Source: Empedobacter sedimenti
GTDB lineage: Bacteria > Bacteroidota > Bacteroidia > Flavobacteriales > Weeksellaceae
Direction: 5' to 3'
Length of the DNA: 47,820 nt
Assembly: GCF_030005555.1 (NCBI RefSeq)
Contig: NZ_JASCQG010000017.1
Coordinates: 1-47,820 of the forward strand
The notes beneath the pieces are model-generated. The model did not search any database, had not been told where the DNA came from, and saw only the letters and a program-made list of their open reading frames with translations. How positions within the stretch are numbered: position 1 is the first letter of the stretch; each line of letters starts with the position of its first letter. This document shows positions 41,949-47,820 of the stretch, piece by piece. The position numbers were made by a program, and so were the translations under genes.

Positions 41949-41956
41949 TAACTTTG
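41949..41956 (+). promoter_or_regulatory. TAACTTTG -7 box of rsmI
   Basis: Exact TAnnTTTG match only 4 nt before ATG 41961; the transcript probably begins at the start codon. Confidence 0.6.
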
Positions 41957-41960
41957 TCGT

Positions 41961-42635
41961 ATGAGTGGAAAATTATATTTGGTTCCGACGCCAATCGGAA
42001 ATTTGGGAGATATTACATTTAGAGCGGTTGATGTGCTAAAAGAATCGGATGTGATTTTGGCAGAAGACACGCGAAATAGTGGTATTTTACTGAAACATTT
42101 CGAAATTTCTACTCCAATGCGTAGCTATCATATGCACAACGAGCATCAAGCAACCGAAGATATTATTCGTCAGTTAAAAGATGGTCAAATCATTTCGATT
42201 ATTACAGATGCCGGAACTCCAGGTATTTCTGATCCAGGTTATTTGTTAGCCAAAGAATGTGTGGCAAATAATATCGTAATCGAATGTTTACCAGGCGCAA
42301 CCGCTTTTGTTCCTGCATTAGTTGTTTCTGGATTACCAAATAACGAATTTACTTTTGTCGGATTTTTACCTGTAAAAAAAGGTAGAAAATCTAAATTAGA
42401 TTCATTAGTAGAAGAAAAGAAAACGATGATTTTCTACGAATCACCTCATAAAATTGGTCGTACGTTGAAAGATTTAGCAGAAGCTTTTGGAGCGGAACGT
42501 AAAGCAAGTTTGTCAAGAGAAATCTCAAAGAAATTTGAAGAAACATTACGTGGAACTTTGACTGAATTAGCCGAAATAGCCGAAAAAAGGAATTTAAAAG
42601 GTGAAATGGTTTTGGTTGTAGAAGGAAATCATTAA
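41961..42635 (+). CDS. rsmI: 16S rRNA (cytidine(1402)-2'-O)-methyltransferase
   Basis: 224 aa tetrapyrrole-methylase fold. N-terminal LYLVPTPIGNLGDIT, central AEDTRNS and the SAM-binding loop DAGTPGISDPG (about 81-91), plus FVGFLP and the FYESPHKI motif. It methylates C1402 of 16S rRNA with RsmH, improving decoding. Shorter than the E. coli enzyme (286 aa), as in other Bacteroidota. It overlaps the recJ end by 4 nt convergently. Confidence 0.93.
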   Translation: MSGKLYLVPTPIGNLGDITFRAVDVLKESDVILAEDTRNSGILLKHFEISTPMRSYHMHNEHQATEDIIRQLKDGQIISIITDAGTPGISDPGYLLAKECVANNIVIECLPGATAFVPALVVSGLPNNEFTFVGFLPVKKGRKSKLDSLVEEKKTMIFYESPHKIGRTLKDLAEAFGAERKASLSREISKKFEETLRGTLTELAEIAEKRNLKGEMVLVVEGNH

Positions 42636-44332
42636 TCGTTGAAGCGAATATCTTTAATATTTAATTGCCAAGTTCCTTTTCCTTGCCAATAATTCATTCC
42701 GATTGTGTAAACCATATCAAACGATTGACCTTTCTCTAAATTTGGTCCAAATTTCCCCAATTTGAAACCAATTGCAGGAAAAGTAATACGTGTATCGCGT
42801 TGATGTACGTACAAACGAGCGTGTTCTTTACCAACTAATCGGAAATCAGTTGCCAATAAATCTTTCGAAATAAAAACAGGATTCATATTTTCTGGTCCAA
42901 ATGGAGCCATTCTCATCACCGATTCTAAAAAAGAACGTGTCATATCGTTAAAAGAAATCTCTTTATCTATCAGAATTGAAGGAGTAAAATGCTTTCCATT
43001 CGACATTTCTCTCACTGTTTGATCAAAATTTAATTTAAACTGATCAAAATTTTCTTCTTTCATTGATAAACCAGCAGCAGCCATATGTCCACCAAACTGC
43101 GTCAATAAATTAGCATTCTTCTCAATCGCTGAATGAATATCAAACTCTTGTATTGAACGGGCTGAACCTACAATTTCACCTTCATTATTTTTTGTAAAAA
43201 CAATGGTAGGTTTGTAATAAATATCAACCAAACGAGAAGCTACAATTCCAATTACTCCTTTGTTCCAAGTAGGATCGTAAACGATTGTAGAAAATTTTTC
43301 TTTTGTATTAATTTTATTTAATTGATCTAAAGCACTTTCAGTAATATCAACATCAATCAACTTTCGTTCGTTATTTAACGAATTGATATCATTCAAGTAT
43401 TTTTTACAATCTTCTTCATCAGTACTCAACATAAAACGAACTGCTTCTGAGCCGTGTTTTATGCGTCCGGCAGCATTAATTTTAGGCGCTATAGAAAAGA
43501 CTACATTCGAAATATTCACATTATTCTTAATATTAACCGGAATCAATTGTTGAAAAGCCAAACGAGGCTCTGAATTTAATCTTTTCAACCCTGCATAGGC
43601 TAACACACGATTTTCTCCAGTTATAGGAACAATATCTGCTGCAATACTTACTGCAACTAAATCGAGAAGAGGATAAAGATTTTCTTTAGGAAGATTGAAT
43701 TTCTCGGTATATGCTTGTGCCAATTTAAAACCAACACCACAACCGCTCAATTCTTTGTAAGGATAACGACAACCTTTTTGTTTTGGATCTAAAACCGCAT
43801 AAGCTTTTGGTACAGAACGATCTGGCAAATGATGATCACAAATAATGTAATCAATCCCTTTAGATTGGGCATATTTAATTTGCTCATGTGCCTTAATTCC
43901 ACAATCTAAAACGATTACAACTGAAATATCATTCTCTATAGCGAAATCTATACTTTGTTGAGAAATTCCGTAACCTTCGTTATTTCGATCAGGGATATAA
44001 AAAAAGACTTTCGAGTAGATGGAAGTCAGAAACTCATAAAAGAGTGTTACTGCAGTCGTTCCATCTACATCGTAGTCTCCAAATATTAAGATATTTTCTT
44101 CGTCATCAATTGCATTTTTAATGCGGGAAACAGCATCTGCCATTCCTTTCATCAAAAATGGGTCATGTAAATCATCTAAAGTTGGATTAAAAAATGATTT
44201 TGCTTGATCAAAAGTTTCAATTCCACGTTGGGCTAACAAAATAGCAAGTGCCTCAGAAATGTTTAGTGACTCTTGCAAACCGCTAATTATTTCAGTTGAG
44301 GGTTGTTGTTTTATTTCCCAAGTTTTTTCCAT
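42632..44332 (-). CDS. recJ: Single-stranded-DNA-specific 5'-3' exonuclease RecJ
   Basis: 566 aa DHH-family phosphoesterase. Motifs FGDYDVDGTTA (about 81-91), LDCGIKAHEQ, ICDHHLPD (about 165-172) and the DHHA1 GGHMAAAG segment (about 406-413), followed by an OB-like end. It degrades ssDNA in RecFOR recombination and mismatch repair. Third gene after DUF4271-hemD on the minus strand, with a 49-nt gap from hemD. Confidence 0.95.
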   Translation of the reverse strand: MEKTWEIKQQPSTEIISGLQESLNISEALAILLAQRGIETFDQAKSFFNPTLDDLHDPFLMKGMADAVSRIKNAIDDEENILIFGDYDVDGTTAVTLFYEFLTSIYSKVFFYIPDRNNEGYGISQQSIDFAIENDISVVIVLDCGIKAHEQIKYAQSKGIDYIICDHHLPDRSVPKAYAVLDPKQKGCRYPYKELSGCGVGFKLAQAYTEKFNLPKENLYPLLDLVAVSIAADIVPITGENRVLAYAGLKRLNSEPRLAFQQLIPVNIKNNVNISNVVFSIAPKINAAGRIKHGSEAVRFMLSTDEEDCKKYLNDINSLNNERKLIDVDITESALDQLNKINTKEKFSTIVYDPTWNKGVIGIVASRLVDIYYKPTIVFTKNNEGEIVGSARSIQEFDIHSAIEKNANLLTQFGGHMAAAGLSMKEENFDQFKLNFDQTVREMSNGKHFTPSILIDKEISFNDMTRSFLESVMRMAPFGPENMNPVFISKDLLATDFRLVGKEHARLYVHQRDTRITFPAIGFKLGKFGPNLEKGQSFDMVYTIGMNYWQGKGTWQLNIKDIRFND

Positions 44333-44381
44333 CTCTTTAATTTACATAAAATTTAATTAGAGAGAAAGGTAAAGCGAAATC

Positions 44382-45131
44382 TTATTTAGATTTGTTTGCT
44401 TCTTTCACGTATTTGTCTAATGCCATAGTCATAGAAGGCGTTTCTTTTGTTGGCACTTCTATATCTACACGTAATCCCATCTCTTTTGCTTGATCAACTG
44501 TCGATTTTCCAAAAACGGCAATTCTTGTATTATCTTGTACAAAATCTGGAAAATTCTCGAACAATGATTTGATACCAGAAGGTGTAAAAAATACTAAAAT
44601 GTCGTATTTTACATCTGATAAATCTGATAAATCACTTGAAACAGTTCTGAACAAAGTTGCTTTCTGCCAATTTAAATTTAAACTATCTAATAATTTTGGA
44701 ACATCAGGTTTCAAAACATCAGATGCAGGTAACAAGAAACTCTCGTCTTTGTGTTTTTTAAGCAATGGAACTAAATCGGCAAATACTTTTTCGCCAATGT
44801 AAATTTTACGTTTTCTATACACAATGTACTTTTGTAAATAAAAAGCAATGGCCTCTGATTCACAAAAATATTTCATCGAATCTGGAACGGTAAATCTCAA
44901 TTCTTCTGCTAAACGGAAAAAGTGATCAATAGCATTTCTACTTGTAAAAATGACTGCTGTTACCTTTGTAAAATCGATTTTTTGTTGTCTAACTTCTTTA
45001 GCATCAATTCCGACAACTTGGATAAATGGTCTAAAATCAATCTTGATTTTGTTACGCTTTTCAATCTCGTAGTAAGGCGAGTTTTCTGCCTGAGGCTTAG
45101 GTTGTGATACTAATACTGATTTAACTTTCAT
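44382..45131 (-). CDS. hemD: Uroporphyrinogen-III synthase
   Basis: 249 aa, two-domain HemD fold with weak sequence conservation. Signature segments: VLVSQPKPQ at the start, VIFTSRNAIDHFF (about 62-74), ILVFFTPSGIKSLF (about 184-197) and IAVFGKSTVDQAKEMG. It cyclises hydroxymethylbilane to uroporphyrinogen III for haem and sirohaem. It follows the DUF4271 gene by 7 nt, an order conserved in flavobacteria. Confidence 0.88.
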   Translation of the reverse strand: MKVKSVLVSQPKPQAENSPYYEIEKRNKIKIDFRPFIQVVGIDAKEVRQQKIDFTKVTAVIFTSRNAIDHFFRLAEELRFTVPDSMKYFCESEAIAFYLQKYIVYRKRKIYIGEKVFADLVPLLKKHKDESFLLPASDVLKPDVPKLLDSLNLNWQKATLFRTVSSDLSDLSDVKYDILVFFTPSGIKSLFENFPDFVQDNTRIAVFGKSTVDQAKEMGLRVDIEVPTKETPSMTMALDKYVKEANKSK

Positions 45132-45138
45132 AGTAATT

Positions 45139-45813
45139 TTAGATTACCTTACCTACAGTTAATAGTTTTGCTAAAACCATAATGGGTAAAATTTCTAGGG
45201 TGCAAAGGTACAAAATATTATAATACCAAATTGATTTATTGCTACTTATTTGTTTTGCGTAAATATGATAAATTTCGAATATTCTATTCAAAAACAACAA
45301 TATAAAACCTCCCATCATCAAATAATCTTTGTTAATAGTGGTGTAATAATATAGAAAACAAATAACTAGTAAAAGCAAAACATTCTTCGCATTGACGAAG
45401 CTAGAACTTTTCATGAAATACGAAATTGTACTCGATTCATAAAACACTCTATAAAACGTAACTTCTATTAATAATCGGAATAACATAATAAGACTTATGA
45501 AGCCAAATGTTATTGCTACCCTGGATAAAAAATAGAACTTAAAATTAATGAAATGTCCGTATGTAATATTAAAATAGGATACCAATAACAAGCTTATTAG
45601 CAATACCGTAATTCCGTTCACAACAAAGCTGAACAAGGTAGTGTTATCATCTGTAAAACTCATATACTCCGTTTTATTATCGAGTGTTTTAAAGTTCTTT
45701 GCAAACAAATACTTTGATGCACACACCAATAACAAACATACAATCAAAACGATAAGCACGGTATCGTTTCCAAGTGTATTTCTTCCTATCGAAATTAAAT
45801 CGTTTGTTTTCAT
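45139..45813 (-). CDS. DUF4271 membrane protein
   Basis: 224 aa from ATG 45813 with seven or so hydrophobic helices (VLIVLIVCLLLVCASKYLF at the start, FVNAKNVLLLLVICFLYYY in the middle, IWYYNILYLCTLEILPIMVL at the end). Membership in DUF4271 is supported by size, topology and position next to hemD. The chosen start lies just downstream of a TATTTTTG promoter box; an earlier ATG (45867) lies upstream of the box, so it is unlikely. Function unknown. Confidence 0.8.
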   Translation of the reverse strand: MKTNDLISIGRNTLGNDTVLIVLIVCLLLVCASKYLFAKNFKTLDNKTEYMSFTDDNTTLFSFVVNGITVLLISLLLVSYFNITYGHFINFKFYFLSRVAITFGFISLIMLFRLLIEVTFYRVFYESSTISYFMKSSSFVNAKNVLLLLVICFLYYYTTINKDYLMMGGFILLFLNRIFEIYHIYAKQISSNKSIWYYNILYLCTLEILPIMVLAKLLTVGKVI

Positions 45814-45821
45814 AATTTTGT

Positions 45822-45829
45822 CAAAAATA
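45822..45829 (-). promoter_or_regulatory. TATTTTTG -7 box of the DUF4271-hemD-recJ group
   Basis: Exact TAnnTTTG match on the minus strand, 8 nt before ATG 45813. It decides the start of the DUF4271 gene. Confidence 0.55.
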
Positions 45830-45879
45830 CAAAACCCTAACAATCTTATAACTATCTTTATGCCCACAAAATAATAATT

Positions 45880-46602
45880 ATGTCGGACAAATTAGTCATC
45901 ATCCCGACTTACAACGAAAAAGAAAATGTAGAAGCCATTATACGTGCCGCACTATCAGTTGACGGAACGTTTGATGTATTGATTGTTGACGATAGTTCGC
46001 CAGATGGTACAAATGATATTGTGAAACGTCTGATACCAGAATTTAACAACCGCTTACATTTAGAGATTCGTACGACAAAAGATGGTTTAGGTCGTGCTTA
46101 TGTACATGGTTTTAAATGGGCATTAGCCAATCACTACAAGTTTATTTTTGAGATGGATGCCGATTTTTCTCATAACCCAAACGATTTGCCTCGTCTTTAT
46201 GATGCTTTAGCTAATGGAGCTGATGTTGCAATTGGTTCGCGTTATTCTAATGGTGTTAACGTGGTAAATTGGCCAATGAATAGAGTTTTGATGTCTTATT
46301 TTGCTTCGAAATATGTCAAAATCATCACAAATTTACCTGTACATGATGCTACAGCAGGTTTTGTTGGCTATCGAGCAAATGTATTGGAAACATTAGATTT
46401 AGATAAAATAAAATTCAAAGGTTACGGTTTTCAAATTGAGATGAAGTATAAATCTTGGATTAAAAAATTTCAATTAAAAGAAGTTCCAATCATTTTTACT
46501 GACCGAACTTTAGGCGAATCTAAAATTAGCTCAGATATTATCGGAGAAGCAGTTTTTGGTGTAATTACATTACGATTAAGAAATATTTTCGGAAAATTAT
46601 GA
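45880..46602 (+). CDS. Polyprenol-phosphate mannosyltransferase (DPM1-like, GT2)
   Basis: 240 aa GT2 enzyme. N-terminal IIPTYNEKENV, nucleotide-binding DDSSPDGT, the metal-binding DAD (MDADFSHNP, about 94-102) and the acceptor-side HDATAGFVGYR and RTLGESK motifs are all present. No transmembrane domain. It transfers mannose from GDP-mannose to polyprenyl phosphate for glycan or protein glycosylation. Overlaps the DUF4296 gene by 4 nt. Confidence 0.92.
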   Translation: MSDKLVIIPTYNEKENVEAIIRAALSVDGTFDVLIVDDSSPDGTNDIVKRLIPEFNNRLHLEIRTTKDGLGRAYVHGFKWALANHYKFIFEMDADFSHNPNDLPRLYDALANGADVAIGSRYSNGVNVVNWPMNRVLMSYFASKYVKIITNLPVHDATAGFVGYRANVLETLDLDKIKFKGYGFQIEMKYKSWIKKFQLKEVPIIFTDRTLGESKISSDIIGEAVFGVITLRLRNIFGKL

Positions 46603-47000
46603 GAACACTATTTTTTACTTTCATTTTATTAATCGGAACGATTATTAGCTGTACACCAAAAAATTATGAAAAACCTGATAATTTGATTGGTAGAAGTGAT
46701 ATGATTGAGGTTTTATCTGATTTATATATAAGTCAACAAGGAATACAAATGTATCCTGTTCAAAACGAAGATCAAACACTTAGTTTAGCCAAAGATGCTT
46801 CGGATATCTTAAAAAAACATCAAATTAAATATTCGGATTTCGAAAAAAGTTATCAATATTACTTAATGCAACCCGAGTCATTCAAAGAAATGCTTGATGA
46901 TGTAAAAAGTAAACTTTACGATCAGCTATCTGATGAAGAAAAAAAACGCCAAAAAGATCAAACCAACAACCTTGGTGTTGACAATAAAAATAACAAATAG
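46599..47000 (+). CDS. DUF4296 lipoprotein
   Basis: 133 aa lipoprotein with lipobox IISC (Cys18). DUF4296 pattern: MIEVLSDLYI (about 35-44), ILKKHQIKYSDFEKSYQYYLMQPE (split around residue 82) and a charged C-terminus. Function is unknown. It overlaps the mannosyltransferase stop by 4 nt (ATGA), and this order is common in flavobacteria. The stop codon is in the left arm of the terminator. Confidence 0.85.
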   Translation: MRTLFFTFILLIGTIISCTPKNYEKPDNLIGRSDMIEVLSDLYISQQGIQMYPVQNEDQTLSLAKDASDILKKHQIKYSDFEKSYQYYLMQPESFKEMLDDVKSKLYDQLSDEEKKRQKDQTNNLGVDNKNNK

Positions 47001-47032
47001 TTCAGTCCCCAAGATTGAACTATTTTTTTTTA
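46995..47032 (+). terminator. Terminator after DUF4296
   Basis: AAATAGTTCA (46995-47004) pairs with TGAACTATTT (47016-47025), followed by a T run. The DUF4296 stop codon (46998-47000) is in the stem. Confidence 0.85.
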
Positions 47033-47114
47033 TTAAGAATCTGAAAACTAATCGCCTTTTTAAAATTTTGTATTAGAGAAAATTTTATCTTTACGTAAAT
47101 ATAAATCCCTACTT

Positions 47115-47249
47115 ATGCCATCAAAAAGAATAAGTAAATCAAAAAAGGTAGGATTTGGCTCGAGATCTATCCGATTAGTCGATATTTTTGTTCTTGCAAT
47201 CATCATAATTGTTGTTGCTACAATTTTGTTAGGTTATCTGAACAAATAA
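47115..47249 (+). CDS. 44-aa small membrane protein
   Basis: ATG 47115, 44 codons, TAA 47247-47249. The N-terminus is basic (MPSKRISKSKKVGFGSRS) and residues about 21-40 form one hydrophobic helix (VDIFVLAIIIIVVATILL), giving an inside-facing positive end. A TATCTTTA promoter-like box lies 21 nt before the ATG, and a terminator hairpin lies at 47340-47370. Coding is supported by this topology and its own signals; function unknown. Confidence 0.55.
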   Translation: MPSKRISKSKKVGFGSRSIRLVDIFVLAIIIIVVATILLGYLNK

Positions 47250-47339
47250 TCAAATCCTTTTTTACTTATTAAAGAAAGTCAACTTTTCTCAAAAGCATTT
47301 AGTAACACTACCAAGTGTAGTTATATTTTAGTATCTGTC

Positions 47340-47373
47340 AAAAGTCTTTCAACTTGTTTGTGAGACTTTTTTT
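47340..47373 (+). terminator. Terminator after the 44-aa ORF
   Basis: AAAAGTCT (47340-47347) pairs with AGACTTTT (47363-47370), followed by a T run to 47373. The 90 nt between the ORF stop and this hairpin show nothing else that I can identify. Confidence 0.6.
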
Positions 47374-47397
47374 ATGAAGTTATTCGATCATTATTTT

Positions 47398-47820
47398 TAA
47401 AAAGGACAATCATCTTCTTCTTTTACAAAATCAAATGAAATGTATTCCTTTCCATCATTGAAATAAGCTTGAAAAAACAATTCAAAATCTTCAATTTTCC
47501 TTTGGAATTTTCGAAAAATCACATCATTACTTTTTGACTTGTTAATAAACTCTCTTAATTTAAATAATTCATTATCAAAAACAAAATCTAATATTTCTTT
47601 TCCTTTATCAACAACTCCAATACCATAAAAAGTTTTACCATTTACTTGTTTTTCATTAATTAATAAATCTAAAGTTTTTTCAAAATTATTTGCAAGAATT
47701 GTAATCTTCCCCTTGTTAGGAACATTTAAAAGTATAGTTTTTATTTAATATTATTGTATTATTATTTTGATTAATTTGAAATGTAGGAAAATCATTAGGA
47801 TTTTTGACCTTACCATATTT
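47398..47820 (-). pseudogene. AT-rich gene with a broken frame, cut by the window edge
   Basis: A frame ending in EEDDCPF (stop 47398-47400) has good coding character for about 110 residues (GKITILANNFEK, FYGIGVVDKGKE, FRKFQRKIEDFELFFQAYF), but contains no methionine and hits a stop at about 47748. Upstream, the sequence continues in another frame (KYGKVKNPNDFP) to the window edge; that frame stops near 47720. The simplest reading is one gene with a frameshift at 47720-47745. It is more AT-rich than its neighbours, suggesting transfer. No family is recognised. Confidence 0.45.

Noticed and set aside
47720-47750. Programmed -1 frameshift joining the two frames
   Set aside because: The T/A-rich heptamer would slip the wrong way (from the downstream frame to the upstream one), and no stimulatory structure is visible. 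Mutation or error is simpler.

Overview
The window is chromosomal DNA of a low-GC member of the Bacteroidota, class Flavobacteriia. The evidence is type IX secretion gene porZ next to recO, the flavobacterial neighbourhood hemD / DUF4271 // polyprenol-phosphate mannosyltransferase / DUF4296, short (about 580 aa) Dxs, HU-CCDC81-SPOR and DUF5686 proteins, TAnnTTTG-type promoter boxes and start codons without Shine-Dalgarno sequences. A tryptophanase gene (indole production) and the AT-rich composition suggest Weeksellaceae, such as an Empedobacter- or Chryseobacterium-like organism. The genus is a guess.

Layout. (1) 1-1940: end of a probable integrated element. It holds the 3' remnant of an unknown gene, a tyrosine recombinase, a cluster of four TATGCCT repeats in front of it, then two tandem initiator tRNA-Met genes. 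(2) 2.1-7.6 kb: LOG-like protein, a cobalamin riboswitch that leads into a 24-codon ORF and an acyl-CoA thioesterase, tryptophanase, secreted M28 peptidase, inorganic pyrophosphatase. (3) 7.6-15 kb: DUF5686 outer-membrane protein, pdhB, TM2 protein, then a second cobalamin riboswitch driving a BtuB-like receptor and a BtuG-like surface propeller. (4) 14.9-20.6 kb: RarD-like EamA transporter, tadA, an alpha/beta hydrolase, two tandem pairs of paralogous secreted proteins of unknown function, and a membrane-anchored EreA/ChaN-like protein. (5) 20.6-27.8 kb: trans-sulfuration enzyme, a coupled porZ-recO-membrane protein operon, dprA with a stop at its apparent codon 2, and an HU-CCDC81/SPOR protein. 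(6) 27.9-34.2 kb: a complete tripartite RND efflux operon with a structured leader and a small membrane protein upstream. (7) 34.3-39.1 kb: thioesterase, a ParE/RelE-type toxin-antitoxin pair, and a tight operon DUF3109 - DUF6909-like - Gfo/Idh/MocA oxidoreductase - thioesterase whose first start codon lies in a perfect inverted repeat. (8) 39.2-47 kb: dxs, DUF4252 lipoprotein, rsmI, recJ, hemD, DUF4271, mannosyltransferase, DUF4296, a 44-codon membrane peptide, and a frame-broken AT-rich gene at the right edge.

Connections. Two cobalamin riboswitches in one window, only one of them in front of uptake genes, suggest that B12 status also controls a CoA thioesterase; this is the most unusual arrangement here. 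PorZ is the only type IX secretion component seen. Most housekeeping genes are read from promoter boxes lying 4-11 nt before the start codon, so several mRNAs may be nearly leaderless. No CRISPR array, insertion sequence or rRNA operon was found.
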